Source: Sphingomonas sp. IC-56 (GTDB lineage: Bacteria > Pseudomonadota > Alphaproteobacteria > Sphingomonadales > Sphingomonadaceae). From it: a DNA stretch of 64,000 bases. The DNA lies in NCBI RefSeq assembly GCF_021043375.1, contig NZ_JAJNDV010000002.1, positions 124,001-188,000 of the forward strand. The letters run 5' to 3'. The notes beneath the pieces are model-generated. The model saw only the letters and a list, made by a program, of their open reading frames with translations. It ran no database searches and was not told where the DNA came from. Positions within the stretch are counted from its first letter, which is position 1. Each line of letters begins with the position of its first letter. Made by a program: the position numbers and the translations under genes. Shown here piece after piece: positions 1-9,369 of the stretch.

Positions 1-1306
1 GAGCTATGCCCGCGCGCTCCAAACCGCTTTCGTGCTGGGGTCGACGGTCGCCATCCTGACGCTGGTTTCCAACAGCTGGCTTCGCGCCTGGACAAAGGTG
101 AAGCTGGCCAAGCACCTGTTCCAACATCGCTATGATTATCGAACCGAATGGATGCGCTTCACCGATACGATCGGTGGGTCTGCATCCGCGCCACTAGAGG
201 AACGCATCGTCAAGGCCGTGGCGGACCTCACGTCCTCCCCGGGCGGGCTGCTGCTCGTGCCCGACGGACCGTCGCTGGGTGCTGGGGCCAGCTGGAACTG
301 GGATTGCGACCTGCCGACGGGCAGCGGTGACGCGGCGCTTGCCGAGTACCTGCGGACCAGTGGCCGCATCCTTGATCTGGATGCACTCCGCTCGGGGACG
401 GACCAGTCTGGCGATGGCGCGATCGTCCCGCAATGGATGCTCGACATAGAAGAAGCCTGGGTACTCGTTCCTTTGCCGCATCTCGGGCATCTTGTCGGCG
501 CTATCCTGCTTACCCGTCCGCCCGCTGCACAGGCGCTCGATTGGGAGGACCTGGATCTCCTGAAGGTTACCGGCCGGCAGGTCGCGAGCTACCTGGCGGA
601 GGCACGCGCGCAGGAAGCACTCGCCGAGGCGCAGCGCTTCGAGGAGTTCAATCGGCGCTTCGCCTTCATCCTGCACGATATCAAAAACCTGGTCAGCCAG
701 CTTACCCTGACCGCGCGCAATGCCGAACGCCACGCCGACAAGCCGGAGTTCCGCGCGGACATGATCGCCACGCTGCAAGACTCCTCGGAGCGCATGAATG
801 CTTTGCTTGCACGCCTTTCGCAGCATCATCGCGGCCGCATCGCGGCGCCTCGGACGATCGACATCGTGCCGCTGGTTAAGCAGATCGCAACCCGCCGCCA
901 TGCCCACCACCCGGTGATCGTGACCGGGGAACCCGCGGCTTTCGCATTCGCCGACGCCGCAAGCCTGGACCAGATGCTGTCGCACCTGGTGCAAAATGCA
1001 ATCGATGCCAGCCCTCCCCATGAACCCGTGACTCTGGCGGTGGCCAGTACCGGTCAGGAAGTGACCATCGACGTGATCGACACAGGTTGCGGCATGTCGG
1101 CCGCGTTCGTCCGCGACCGCCTGTTCAAGCCATTCGTCTCGTCGAAATCCGGTGGGTTCGGCATCGGCGCCTTTGAGACGCGCCAGCTTGCCGCTGCCAT
1201 GGGGGCAAGCCTGGACGTGACCTCGCGCGAGGGGGCCGGCACGCGCTTCCGCATCGGGCTCAAGACGACAGATTTTACAGTGCCGCTCGTGGAGCAAGCC
1301 GCATGA
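1..1306 (+). CDS. prsK: PrsK-type sensor histidine kinase of the PEP-CTERM/exosortase system (5' truncated)
   Basis: This is the C-terminal part of a membrane sensor kinase; the reading frame is open from the first base, so the start lies upstream of the window. A hydrophobic stretch at the window start is followed by a GAF-like sensor region and then the kinase core. The core has the phosphoacceptor motif HDIKNL (His codon near base 674), the N box QNAIDAS, the G1 box DTGCGMS and the G2 box GGFGIGAF. PrsK proteins of exosortase systems are long membrane kinases of this form, usually paired with PrsR. The stop codon overlaps the start of prsR (ATGA), which implies translational coupling. Assignment to PrsK rests on the HDIKNL motif and the coupled sigma-54 regulator; the sensory domain is outside the window. 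Confidence 0.88.
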   Translation, partial: SYARALQTAFVLGSTVAILTLVSNSWLRAWTKVKLAKHLFQHRYDYRTEWMRFTDTIGGSASAPLEERIVKAVADLTSSPGGLLLVPDGPSLGAGASWNWDCDLPTGSGDAALAEYLRTSGRILDLDALRSGTDQSGDGAIVPQWMLDIEEAWVLVPLPHLGHLVGAILLTRPPAAQALDWEDLDLLKVTGRQVASYLAEARAQEALAEAQRFEEFNRRFAFILHDIKNLVSQLTLTARNAERHADKPEFRADMIATLQDSSERMNALLARLSQHHRGRIAAPRTIDIVPLVKQIATRRHAHHPVIVTGEPAAFAFADAASLDQMLSHLVQNAIDASPPHEPVTLAVASTGQEVTIDVIDTGCGMSAAFVRDRLFKPFVSSKSGGFGIGAFETRQLAAAMGASLDVTSREGAGTRFRIGLKTTDFTVPLVEQAA

Positions 1307-2652
1307 GCCCATCGAAGAAGCTGCTGATCGTCGAGGATGATCTCGGCCTGCAACGCCAGCTGCGCTGGGCCTATGAAGGCTATGACATCAGCTGCGCGGC
1401 TACGCGCGAGGAGGCAATCGCGTTCATCCGCTCAGCGGAACCGCAGGTCGTCACGCTGGACCTGGGATTGCCGCCAGATCCCGACGGCACGCAAGAGGGC
1501 TTCGCCACGTTGGAGGCGATCCTGCAACTGCGTCCCGATACCAAGGTAATCGTCGCGTCCGGGCACGGCGCGCACGAATCCATGCTGAAGGCGATAGCCC
1601 TGGGCGCCTGGGACTTTTACCAAAAGCCGATCGACATCGATGCGCTTGGCCTGATCGTTGCCCGCGCGTTCCACGTCCACGCGCTTGAGCAGGAAAACCG
1701 GCGGCTTGCCGAGCAGCTCGGCAGTGACGCGGTGCTCGGCGGCATCGTGACCAGTGCGCCCGAGATGCTGAAGGTGACCCGCACGGTGGAGCGAGTCGCC
1801 ACGGCCGACGTTTCGGTGATGCTGCTGGGTGCCAGCGGGACCGGCAAGGAGTTGCTGGCCCGCGGGCTGCACGACACCAGCCGGCGCAAGGGCGATTTTA
1901 TCGCCATCAACTGCGCCGCGATCCCGGAAACGCTGCTCGAATCGGAGCTGTTCGGCCATGAAAAGGGCGCGTTCACCGGCGCATTGAAAACGACCCCCGG
2001 CAAGATCGAGCTGGCCAATGGCGGGACGCTGTTCCTGGATGAAATCGGCGACATCCCGCTTCCACTTCAAGTCAAACTCCTCCGCTTCCTGCAAGAGCGC
2101 GTGATCGAACGCCTTGGCGGCCGCAAGCCGATCCCGGTGGACACGCGGATCGTCTGTGCCACCCACCAGAACCTTGAGAGCATGATCGCCGAGGGGCGCT
2201 TTCGGGAGGACCTGTACTATCGCCTGGCCGAGATCGTGGTCCGCATCCCGGCATTGAGCGAACGGCCAGGCGACGCCGGTTTGCTCGCCACGCATTTCCT
2301 CAAGAAGTACGCTGCGGCCATGAACCCGGCGGTTCGCGGCTTTGCTCCGGACGCACTCGCGGCGATTGACGCCTGGCGGTGGCCGGGGAATGTCCGCGAA
2401 CTCGAAAACCGCCTCAAGCGCGCAGTCATCATGGCCGACGGCAAGCTGATCACCGCGGCGGATCTCGACCTCAGCGCTCCGGACGACGGCTTGCCCATCA
2501 ACCTCAAGGCGGCACGGGAACTCGCCGATCGGAAGGCGATCCGTCATGCCCTGGCGCGTGCGGAAGGCAACATATCCGGGACCGCCCGCCTTTTGGGGGT
2601 AAGCCGCCCCACCCTCTATGATCTGATGAAGGCCTATGACCTCCAGCCATAG
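1303..2652 (+). CDS. prsR: PrsR: sigma-54 dependent response regulator of the PEP-CTERM system
   Basis: A 449-residue NtrC-type activator and the likely partner of the upstream PrsK. The N-terminal receiver domain has the phosphoacceptor Asp at about residue 53 (TLDLGLP). The central AAA+ domain has Walker A GASGTGKE (176-183), the sigma-54 contact loop GAFTGA (222-227) and Walker B TLFLDEIGD (242-250). A Fis-type helix-turn-helix lies at the C-terminus (SGTARLLGVSRPTLYDL). An intact GAFTGA loop means it should activate sigma-54 promoters, which in this system are expected in front of PEP-CTERM and exopolysaccharide genes. The start codon overlaps the prsK stop by 4 bases. I am confident of the family; PrsR rather than a general NtrC homologue is inferred from the paired kinase. 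Confidence 0.9.
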   Translation: MSPSKKLLIVEDDLGLQRQLRWAYEGYDISCAATREEAIAFIRSAEPQVVTLDLGLPPDPDGTQEGFATLEAILQLRPDTKVIVASGHGAHESMLKAIALGAWDFYQKPIDIDALGLIVARAFHVHALEQENRRLAEQLGSDAVLGGIVTSAPEMLKVTRTVERVATADVSVMLLGASGTGKELLARGLHDTSRRKGDFIAINCAAIPETLLESELFGHEKGAFTGALKTTPGKIELANGGTLFLDEIGDIPLPLQVKLLRFLQERVIERLGGRKPIPVDTRIVCATHQNLESMIAEGRFREDLYYRLAEIVVRIPALSERPGDAGLLATHFLKKYAAAMNPAVRGFAPDALAAIDAWRWPGNVRELENRLKRAVIMADGKLITAADLDLSAPDDGLPINLKAARELADRKAIRHALARAEGNISGTARLLGVSRPTLYDLMKAYDLQP

Positions 2653-2677
2653 ACGCAGCACCATCCGAGGGAGCTCC

Positions 2678-4714
2678 GTGCGTCGATTGATCGTCATCCT
2701 CCTGGCGCTCGCCGCCTTTGGCGGCGCGGTCGTAGCCTGGTTCCATCTGGGCTCCGGCGCGTCCCAACTGGACGCCAGGACTGCGATGGCTCGCAGCGCT
2801 GCGGCTTTGAAAGCACACGACGCCACCAGCGCGCGCGACTTTGCGGCTGCGGCGGTACGTGAGGAGCCCTCGCTTGCCACCGCCCACCTGGCACTTGCTA
2901 GGGCCATGCTCGCGCTTGGGGACGGAGTCGGCGCGGAGGCGGAAATCCAGCGTGCCCTCGACTCCGGTGCCGACCCGAAGCTGCTGCCCCATCTGCGCGC
3001 GCATGCGTTGCTGCTGCAGGGACAGGCGCAAAAGGCCGTCGATGAAGCCGGCAAGGCCTCTTCCCCCTTCCGCGCCTATGCGCTTCGCATCCGCGGCCGC
3101 GCCCTGGCCGCTGGCGGCAACTGGCAGGCTGCCGACAATGCATTCGATGAGGCTGTGAAACTTGCGCCCGGCGATCCCGACATCTGGTCGGACCGCGGCC
3201 GTTTCCGACTGGCGACAGGGGATATGCTAGGCGCAAACGAGGCCGCGCAACGCGTCCTCCAGTTGGACCCGAACCATCTCGACGGCCTCGTCCTGCGCGC
3301 CGAGCTTGTCCGCAGCCAATATGGCTTGGTTGCGGCACTGCCCTGGTTTGAAGCCGCGTTGAAGCGCGATTCCCGCAGTCTCGTCGCGCTTGTGGAATAT
3401 GCCGCAACCCTGGGCGAAGCTGGCCGCACCGTGGATGCCCTCGCGGCGACGCGCAGGGTACTGGCCGTGCAGCCCAACAGCCCACAGGCGCTGTATCTCC
3501 AGTCCGTCATCGCCGCACGCGCCGGCAATCCGGCCCTCGCACAGGCCTTGCTGGCAAAGACCGGTACCGCGATCGACACCCTCCCCGGCACGCTGCTCCT
3601 GAAGGGCGCGTTGGACCTGCAATCGGGCGAATACGAACAGGCGATCACCAAGCTTAAGGCACTGCTGGACCAGCAGCCCTTGAACATGCCCGCGCACAAG
3701 CTGCTGGCGGCCGCGATGCTGCGGCGGGGCTCCGCTGAAGCCGCCACCAGCCTTTTACGGCCTGTGACTGCTCTGTCTGGCGCCGACAGCTACGCACTGC
3801 TTCTCGCCGCGCGCGGGTTGGAGCGCAGTGGCGACCGCGACGGGGCCGCCAGCCTGATCGATCGTAGCCTTGCCCCCACCGCTCCCGGCACTCGAGCCTT
3901 CACGGTCGACGACAGTCTCGAAACGCTAAGCGCTCAGGCCGATCAACGGCCGGGTGATCCGGCTGCGCAGGTGGCGCTTCTTCGCGGGCTCTACACCGCA
4001 GGAGACAATGCGCACGCTCTGGCAAACGCGCAGCGTATTGCCGCGGCGAACCAGAGCGTCCCATCGGCCCAACTGCTGCTCGGCGACGCGTTGATGCTGG
4101 CCGGCCGCCCGAACGACGCGCTCACCACCTACCGGCGCGCCGCGGGGCTCCGCTTCGACGCGCCCACCATGTCGCGGCTGGTCGAAGCGCTAGGCGCTGC
4201 CGGAAAGAACCAGGAGGCGGTCAATGTGCTCGGCCTCTTCCTTTCGCAAAACCCGATGAACCTGACGGCGCTGCGCCTGTCCGCGCGCTCGCAGCTGCGG
4301 GCCGGCGAATATGCAGCGGCGATGAACACCCTGGAGCAAGTGCGTTCGCAGATCGGCGACGGCGACGCAGTGCTCAATGCAGAACTTGCCCTCGCTTATG
4401 CTGGCGCAGGAGCAACGAACGAAGCGCAGGAACTAGGCGAAGCCGCCTATGCGCTCGCCCCGGCCAATCCGTTGGTCGTGGAAGCGTTCGGATGGGTCTT
4501 GTACCAGGCCGGCGATCTTGCGCATGCGGCAGAACTGACGCGCAAGGCCCTCCGCCTGGCCCCCGATGCTCCCGATCTGCGCTGGCAGCTGGCCCAGATC
4601 TATGCGGACGCGGGAGACAAGAGCCAGGCTTCGGCCCTGATCCAGGCCCTGCTTACCGACCGCCGCTTCACCCGCCGGGCTGAGGCCGCCGCGCTGCTCC
4701 CGCGCTTGCGCTGA
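2678..4714 (+). CDS. TPR-repeat protein, PrsT-like
   Basis: A protein of about 678 residues with one N-terminal hydrophobic segment, so it is either secreted or anchored in the inner membrane facing the periplasm. The rest is almost entirely tetratricopeptide-like helical pairs rich in Ala and Leu, including WSDRGRFRLATGD and LLLGDALMLAGRPNDAL. It directly follows prsR, where exosortase clusters often carry the TPR protein PrsT. Unlike typical PrsT lipoproteins I see no lipobox Cys after the hydrophobic segment, and it is shorter than the usual roughly 900 residues. I chose the GTG at 2678 because AGGGAG sits 4 bases upstream. An in-frame ATG at 2636 would overlap prsR and has no clear ribosome binding site. 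Confidence 0.75.
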   Translation: MRRLIVILLALAAFGGAVVAWFHLGSGASQLDARTAMARSAAALKAHDATSARDFAAAAVREEPSLATAHLALARAMLALGDGVGAEAEIQRALDSGADPKLLPHLRAHALLLQGQAQKAVDEAGKASSPFRAYALRIRGRALAAGGNWQAADNAFDEAVKLAPGDPDIWSDRGRFRLATGDMLGANEAAQRVLQLDPNHLDGLVLRAELVRSQYGLVAALPWFEAALKRDSRSLVALVEYAATLGEAGRTVDALAATRRVLAVQPNSPQALYLQSVIAARAGNPALAQALLAKTGTAIDTLPGTLLLKGALDLQSGEYEQAITKLKALLDQQPLNMPAHKLLAAAMLRRGSAEAATSLLRPVTALSGADSYALLLAARGLERSGDRDGAASLIDRSLAPTAPGTRAFTVDDSLETLSAQADQRPGDPAAQVALLRGLYTAGDNAHALANAQRIAAANQSVPSAQLLLGDALMLAGRPNDALTTYRRAAGLRFDAPTMSRLVEALGAAGKNQEAVNVLGLFLSQNPMNLTALRLSARSQLRAGEYAAAMNTLEQVRSQIGDGDAVLNAELALAYAGAGATNEAQELGEAAYALAPANPLVVEAFGWVLYQAGDLAHAAELTRKALRLAPDAPDLRWQLAQIYADAGDKSQASALIQALLTDRRFTRRAEAAALLPRLR

Positions 4715-4757
4715 TGGGGCATTCCGGTGCGGCAAACGCTGCGGTACGCGTGAGGCC

Positions 4758-5573
4758 ATGAGTTCAGATCCCTTGATCCGCATTGCCGACGCACTGGAAC
4801 GCTTGGCCCCCGTTCCGCAGGCCGACGCCGATCCCCATGCGCACCCCGCCTATGTGTGGCGCGGCGGCGTGCTGAATGTAGCCCGTGCCTTCCGGCCCCT
4901 ATCCCTCAACATGCTGCGCGGGGTGGAGCGGCAGCAACACGCATTGCGCAGCACCTTGGAGCGGCTGAGCACCGGTGCCGCCTCGCACGACGTGCTGCTC
5001 TGGGGCGCACGCGGAACGGGCAAGTCCGCGCTGGTGAAGAGCTTGGTGGCAGCCATTCAGGCAGACGGGCGAGATCTCGCGCTGGTGGAAGTGGCGGGCA
5101 CCAGCATCGACACGCTGCCCGCGTTGTTCGCGCGATTGGAAAAGGTGAAACGCGCGTTCGCCGTGTTTCTCGACGACTTGGGCTTCGAGAATGCGGGCGA
5201 GGCGCGCGTGCTACGCTCGCTGCTGGATGGCGGGGCGGAGGCGCGGCCGGGCAATTGCCGGCTGATCGTCACTTCCAATCGGCGGCACCTGATGCCGCGC
5301 GATCTGGCGGAGCAGGCGAGTGCCATCAACCCACGCGATGCGGTGGACGACAGTCTGGCACTGGCGGATCGGTTTGGGCTGAGTCTTGGGTTTCATGCGA
5401 TGGATCAGGCGTTGTATCTGGAAGTTGTCGAAAGTTACGCGGCGGCGCATGGTCTTTCGGTCGATCGCCAGGAGGCAGTGGAGTGGGCGACCCGGCGGGG
5501 GAGCCGTTCGGGACGCGTTGCGTGGCAATATGTTGTCGAAGTTGCCGGACGAAGCGGGAAGCCGCTTGACTAA
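4758..5573 (+). CDS. DUF815 family AAA+ ATPase
   Basis: A 271-residue P-loop ATPase of the DUF815 family, with Walker A GARGTGKS at 83-90 and a Walker B-like strand ending FLDDL at 137-141. A sensor-1-like segment follows (LIVTSNRRHLMPRD), resembling DnaA- and IstB-type loaders. The family is widespread in proteobacteria but its biochemical role is not established, so I do not assign one. It starts 43 bases after the TPR gene and ends 33 bases before the next gene on the same strand, so it could be part of a longer transcription unit. The length matches the family. Confidence 0.85.
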   Translation: MSSDPLIRIADALERLAPVPQADADPHAHPAYVWRGGVLNVARAFRPLSLNMLRGVERQQHALRSTLERLSTGAASHDVLLWGARGTGKSALVKSLVAAIQADGRDLALVEVAGTSIDTLPALFARLEKVKRAFAVFLDDLGFENAGEARVLRSLLDGGAEARPGNCRLIVTSNRRHLMPRDLAEQASAINPRDAVDDSLALADRFGLSLGFHAMDQALYLEVVESYAAAHGLSVDRQEAVEWATRRGSRSGRVAWQYVVEVAGRSGKPLD

Positions 5574-5606
5574 AGCCGCAGTGAAGCGCCTGCTTCTACT
5601 TGGGAA

Positions 5607-6620
5607 ATGGGGCGAATAGGGGAACTCGATCTGCCCGATAGGCTGGCGCCGTACGCGCCGGCCTGGGTGACGCAACTTGCATTCGCGCTGCTGTGCATGG
5701 CGGCGGCGTTGCTGCTGCGCATAAGCGTGGACCTGTTCGCGCCGGGGGCGAGCCCGTTTGCCCTTGGCTACCCCGCGGTGCTGTTCGCCACCTTGTTCGC
5801 GCGCTGGCCTGCAGGGCTGCTCTGCGGCCTGATGTCGTTGGCGCACAGTTGGTTCTTCATGCTGCCGCCCGTGCACAGCTGGACGCTCAAGCGTCCCGAA
5901 GACACGCCCCGGCTGATCGTGCTGATCATCGCCTATCTGATCATGATCCTGATCGCCGACCTGTTCCGCCGCGCGGTGCGGCGGGCGGCGGCCGAGCGCG
6001 ACCGGCAAATTGCGGAGCGCGACCTGTTTCTGGAAGAATTCGATCATCGGGTGAAGAACAACTTCGCCGTGGTCGCCGCGCTGCTCGACCTGCAGCGGCG
6101 GCGCACCACCAACGCGGAAACCGCGGAGGCGCTGGGCACCGCGCTTTCGCGCGTCCAAAGCATCGCCCGCGCGCACCGGCACCTCTACCGAGGCAGCACC
6201 GCGCCGGGCGAAGTGGACATGGGAAGCTACCTGGACGAGCTGTGCACCGCGCTGTCGGAAGCGCTGTTCCTCCACGGCGCCATCGTGCTCGACTGCACGT
6301 CCGACCAGGTCACCCTGCCCCGCGACCGTGCGGTGTCGATCGGCCTCATCGTCAACGAACTGGTCACCAACGCCGCCAAGCACGCCTTCACCGACCGCGA
6401 AAGCGGACGCATTTCGGTCGAGTTCCGGGCCACCGCGCGCGGCTGGGCGCTGAGCGTGATCGACAATGGCCGTGGCACTTCGCCCGAACTGCTCGCCAAG
6501 GGGCGCGAGGGCGGCCTGGGGCAGCGGCTCACCGAAAGCTTCGCGCGGCAGGCAGGGGGCGAATTGCGAGCGGAAAGCGGGCCTGAGGGGACGCGGATCA
6601 CGGTAGAGTTGGCGCGGTAG
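5607..6620 (+). CDS. HWE/HisKA_2-type sensor histidine kinase with DUF4118 membrane domain
   Basis: A 337-residue membrane kinase. Residues about 20-120 form the four-helix DUF4118 membrane domain also found in KdpD-like kinases. The dimerisation domain is of the HisKA_2 type, with His147 in EFDHRVKNN. The ATP-binding domain follows, with IVNELVTNAAKHAF and the DNGRG and GGLGQRL boxes. Kinases of this type often act in the general stress response or light signalling and commonly phosphorylate single-domain or PhyR-type regulators. No regulator gene is adjacent, so it is an orphan here and its target is unknown. The start is the first ATG after the upstream gene; no strong ribosome binding site is visible. 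Confidence 0.85.
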   Translation: MGRIGELDLPDRLAPYAPAWVTQLAFALLCMAAALLLRISVDLFAPGASPFALGYPAVLFATLFARWPAGLLCGLMSLAHSWFFMLPPVHSWTLKRPEDTPRLIVLIIAYLIMILIADLFRRAVRRAAAERDRQIAERDLFLEEFDHRVKNNFAVVAALLDLQRRRTTNAETAEALGTALSRVQSIARAHRHLYRGSTAPGEVDMGSYLDELCTALSEALFLHGAIVLDCTSDQVTLPRDRAVSIGLIVNELVTNAAKHAFTDRESGRISVEFRATARGWALSVIDNGRGTSPELLAKGREGGLGQRLTESFARQAGGELRAESGPEGTRITVELAR

Positions 6621-6644
6621 CTTTCCCGCGCTTCCGCGCTTTCT

Positions 6645-6707
6645 TCGTCACCCGGCCTTGCGCGATTAGAAGAAGAAGCGGGATCCCGGCTTAAAGCCGG
6701 GATGACG
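6645..6707. repeat. Dispersed palindromic repeat, copy 1 (single arm)
   Basis: This copy contains AGAAGAAGAAGCGGGATCCCGG followed by AAAGCCGGGATGACGG. The core hairpin has 8-bp arms ATCCCGGC (6683-6690) and GCCGGGAT (6696-6703). It belongs to the same family as the copies near 16.5, 26.5, 34.2 and 50.7 kb. It lies between the convergent kinase and ABC-F genes and could act as a bidirectional transcript end. Confidence 0.8.
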
Positions 6708-6730
6708 GAGGTGTTAAACGCTTGTTGCGT

Positions 6731-8509
6731 TCAGCCCAGCGATTCTACCTGTTCGGCCAGTTCCAGCCAGCGCATCTCGGCCGCGTCCTTTTCCTCGCGG
6801 AGCTTGGCAATGCCTTCGCCTAGCTTGGTGAACTTGGCGAAATCGCGGGTGTAGAGGTTGGGGTCGGCCATGGCGGCTTCGTCGCGGGCGATCTGGGCTT
6901 CGATCTCTTCGATACGCTTGGGCAGCAGATCGTAGTCGCGCTGGTCCTTGTAGCTGAGCTTGACGGCCTTTTTCGGCGCCTCGGCCTGCACCGGCGCGGT
7001 TCTGGGCGCCTTGCGGCCTTCGGTGCGGGGGCGGCGCTTGGCTTCCCAATCGGCATAGCCGCCGACCACCACGTCGACCATGCCCGAGCCGTCCAGCCCG
7101 AGCGTGACAGTGACGGTGCGGTCGAGGAAGTCACGGTCGTGGCTGACGATCAGCACGGTGCCCTCGTAGTCGGAGATCACTTCCTGGAGCAGGTCGAGCG
7201 TTTCCAGGTCGAGATCGTTGGTCGGTTCGTCAAGCACCAGCAGGTTGGAGTGGCGGGCGAATTCGCGCGCCAGCAATAGCCGCGAACGTTCGCCGCCCGA
7301 GAGGGTGCCGACCTTTGCCTCGGCTAGGCCGGGATCGAACAGGAACTCCTTGAGATAGCCGTGGATGTGCTTGCGTGCGCCCAGCACGTCGATCCAGTCG
7401 CCGCCATCGGCGAGCACGTCGCGCACCGTCTTCTCCGGCGACATGAGGCTGCGCTGCTGGTCGATGATGACGGCATCGAGCGTCTTGGACAGGCGCACGC
7501 TGCCTTCGTCGGGCTCAACCTCGCCGGTCAGCAGCTTGAGCAAGGTCGACTTGCCCGCGCCGTTCGACCCGACCAGGCCGATGCGGTCGCCCTTGGTCAC
7601 GCGGAAGGTAAAGTCCTTGATAATGGTGCGCTCGCCGTAACGCTTGGAAACGTTCTTGGCGTCGATCACCACTTTGGTGTTGGTGTCGTCGGCCGCCGTG
7701 ACCAGCTTGGCCGCGCCCTGCGGCCCGACCATCGCAGCGCGGGTGGCGCGCATTTCCTTGAGCTTTTCCAGACGCCCCTGGTTGCGGCGGCGGCGGCCGG
7801 TGACGCCGCGCTGGAGCCAATGCTCCTCCAGCTTGAGCTTGGCGTCGAGCCGGGCGGCGTTGCGCTCTTCCTCGGCATAGACCTGCTCGGTCCAAGCTTC
7901 GAACCCGCCAAAGCCAACATCGGCGCGGCGGATCGCGCCCCGGTCGAGCCACAGGGTGGCACGGGTCAGGCGGGTGAGGAAGGTTCGGTCGTGGCTGATG
8001 ACGATGAACGCGCCGTTGAAGCGCTTCAGCCAATCCTCCAGCCATTCGATCGCGGCGAGATCGAGATGGTTGGTCGGCTCGTCGAGCAACAGCACGTCCG
8101 GATTTTGGGCAAGCGCGCGGGCGATGGCCGCACGGCGGCGCTCACCGCCGCTGGCAGTCGCGGCTTCGCGGGCCAGGTCGATGCCGAGCTGGTCGGCAAT
8201 CGCTTCCGCCTCATATTGCTGGGGCGCGTCGTCGCCCGACATCACATAATCCAGCAGCGTGGTGCAGCCGGCCATGCGCGGCTCCTGTTCCAGCAGCACG
8301 ACATGCGTGCCCGGCTGAATGGTGCGGCGGCCTTCATCGCCCTCGATCGATCCGGCGATGAGCTTGAGCAGCGTGGTCTTGCCCGCGCCATTGCGGCCGA
8401 TCAGCGCGAGGCGGTCGCGCTCGCCCACCGCGAGGTTGAGGCCGCGGAAGAGCCAGCGGACGCCCTGGTTGAGGCCGAGATTTTCGAAGGCGAGAACGGG
8501 AGCAGCCAT
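6731..8509 (-). CDS. uup: ABC-F family ATPase, Uup type
   Basis: A soluble protein of about 592 residues with two fused ATP-binding cassettes and no membrane segments, as in ABC-F translation or DNA-associated ATPases. Cassette 1 has Walker A GRNGAGKTT (38-46), signature SGGERRRA and Walker B LLLDEPTNHLDL. Cassette 2 has GSNGAGKST, LSGGERSRL and LVLDEPTNDLDL. A charged coiled-coil C-terminal domain follows (LSYKDQRDYDLLPKRIEEIE), and the inter-cassette linker RRRRNQGRLEKL is typical of Uup. Family members act on ribosomes or at DNA branch points; the cellular role here is inferred. The frame stays open well upstream of 8509, but similarity to the family begins at the ATG at 8509, followed directly by the first cassette. 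Confidence 0.88.
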   Translation of the reverse strand: MAAPVLAFENLGLNQGVRWLFRGLNLAVGERDRLALIGRNGAGKTTLLKLIAGSIEGDEGRRTIQPGTHVVLLEQEPRMAGCTTLLDYVMSGDDAPQQYEAEAIADQLGIDLAREAATASGGERRRAAIARALAQNPDVLLLDEPTNHLDLAAIEWLEDWLKRFNGAFIVISHDRTFLTRLTRATLWLDRGAIRRADVGFGGFEAWTEQVYAEEERNAARLDAKLKLEEHWLQRGVTGRRRRNQGRLEKLKEMRATRAAMVGPQGAAKLVTAADDTNTKVVIDAKNVSKRYGERTIIKDFTFRVTKGDRIGLVGSNGAGKSTLLKLLTGEVEPDEGSVRLSKTLDAVIIDQQRSLMSPEKTVRDVLADGGDWIDVLGARKHIHGYLKEFLFDPGLAEAKVGTLSGGERSRLLLAREFARHSNLLVLDEPTNDLDLETLDLLQEVISDYEGTVLIVSHDRDFLDRTVTVTLGLDGSGMVDVVVGGYADWEAKRRPRTEGRKAPRTAPVQAEAPKKAVKLSYKDQRDYDLLPKRIEEIEAQIARDEAAMADPNLYTRDFAKFTKLGEGIAKLREEKDAAEMRWLELAEQVESLG

Positions 8510-8697
8510 GAGGACCTTGGTTCGATGCTGGGAAACCGGCGGCGCCCGTGCGACGAAGCTCGGGCCGCGGTTCAACCGGTGCGCGCATGGGGCGCAGGCG
8601 ACACCTAGGGGCCCGTTGCCGCAACCACAATGGTCATGGCGGTTTCGAGGCCTTACCGCCGGCCGATGGCGGCGCGTCTGCCCTGGCGCGGCTGCGC

Positions 8698-9201
8698 TTA
8701 TTTGGCTCCGGGCAGCTTGATCCCCAGCAGCACCAGCCGTTCGCCCGTGATCCCGAACCAGTGCGGCACGCCCGCGCCGATCAGCAGCACGTCCCCCGCG
8801 CGAAGCTGCCGCGTCTTGCCGCCCTCGATCCGGCTTCCCTCCACGAGATCGGCCCTGCGCGCCTTGGGATCGCGCAAGGTGCCGCCTGAGACCAGCGTCC
8901 CGCTGCCTTCCAGCACAATGGCATATTCCGCATCCGCGGGATGCACCGCGGGAAGGCCCGGCTTCTTCCAGATTTCCACCGCCGCCACGTTCGCGCCGTC
9001 GCGCAGCAGCGGGCGCCACATGAAACCCTGATCGGGCTTCATTTCGGCGAGCATGGCGCGCACCTGCGCCTTTACATCGTCGGCGCTGGCGAACTCGGTT
9101 GGCTGGGCGGGAGCGGCGCTGGTGGTCTGGGCGCTTGCCACCGGCACGCCGGCAAGCAGGATGGCCGCGGTGATCCCGATGGCGCTGGCGTCGATCTTCA
9201 T
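8698..9201 (-). CDS. Secreted cupin-domain protein
   Basis: A 167-residue protein with a clear Sec signal peptide (hydrophobic segment at about 8-20, cleavage likely after VASAQ). It is followed by a single small beta-barrel cupin fold: residues around AVHPADAEYAIVLEGSGTLVSGG and AGDVLLIGAGVPHWFG fit cupin motifs 1 and 2, with a conserved PHWFG near the end. Metal-binding cupins of this kind may be isomerases, dioxygenases or binding proteins, and the substrate cannot be read from the sequence. I chose the ATG at 9201 because a GAGGG-type ribosome binding site lies just upstream and the signal peptide starts there. Confidence 0.75.
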   Translation of the reverse strand: MKIDASAIGITAAILLAGVPVASAQTTSAAPAQPTEFASADDVKAQVRAMLAEMKPDQGFMWRPLLRDGANVAAVEIWKKPGLPAVHPADAEYAIVLEGSGTLVSGGTLRDPKARRADLVEGSRIEGGKTRQLRAGDVLLIGAGVPHWFGITGERLVLLGIKLPGAK

Positions 9202-9369
9202 CCTACCCTCTTCCAAACCTGTTTGCGGCATGGTGTACGAGTTCGGGCCGGAGCGCCACAGGCTTTCCCCGCCAGCCGGCGCTCCATACACCCGTCCGGA
9301 TTTGTGCGGGAACCGCCAGTGTTGCCCGCAGGTTACGCCCGCTTCCGAATGTCGTTCAGGGGCTATTCA

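Noticed and set aside
194..1312. Minus-strand open frame of about 370 codons opposite prsK
   Set aside because: Antisense to a gene with intact kinase motifs; no plausible start or ribosome binding site and no family match.
2880..2900. TGGCAC near TTGCT resembling a sigma-54 promoter
   Set aside because: Spacing between the two boxes is wrong and it lies inside the TPR coding sequence.
8510..8697. Short open frames in the gap between uup and the cupin gene
   Set aside because: No protein-like composition, ribosome binding site or family similarity; I see no gene there, and the promoter of uup is expected within it.
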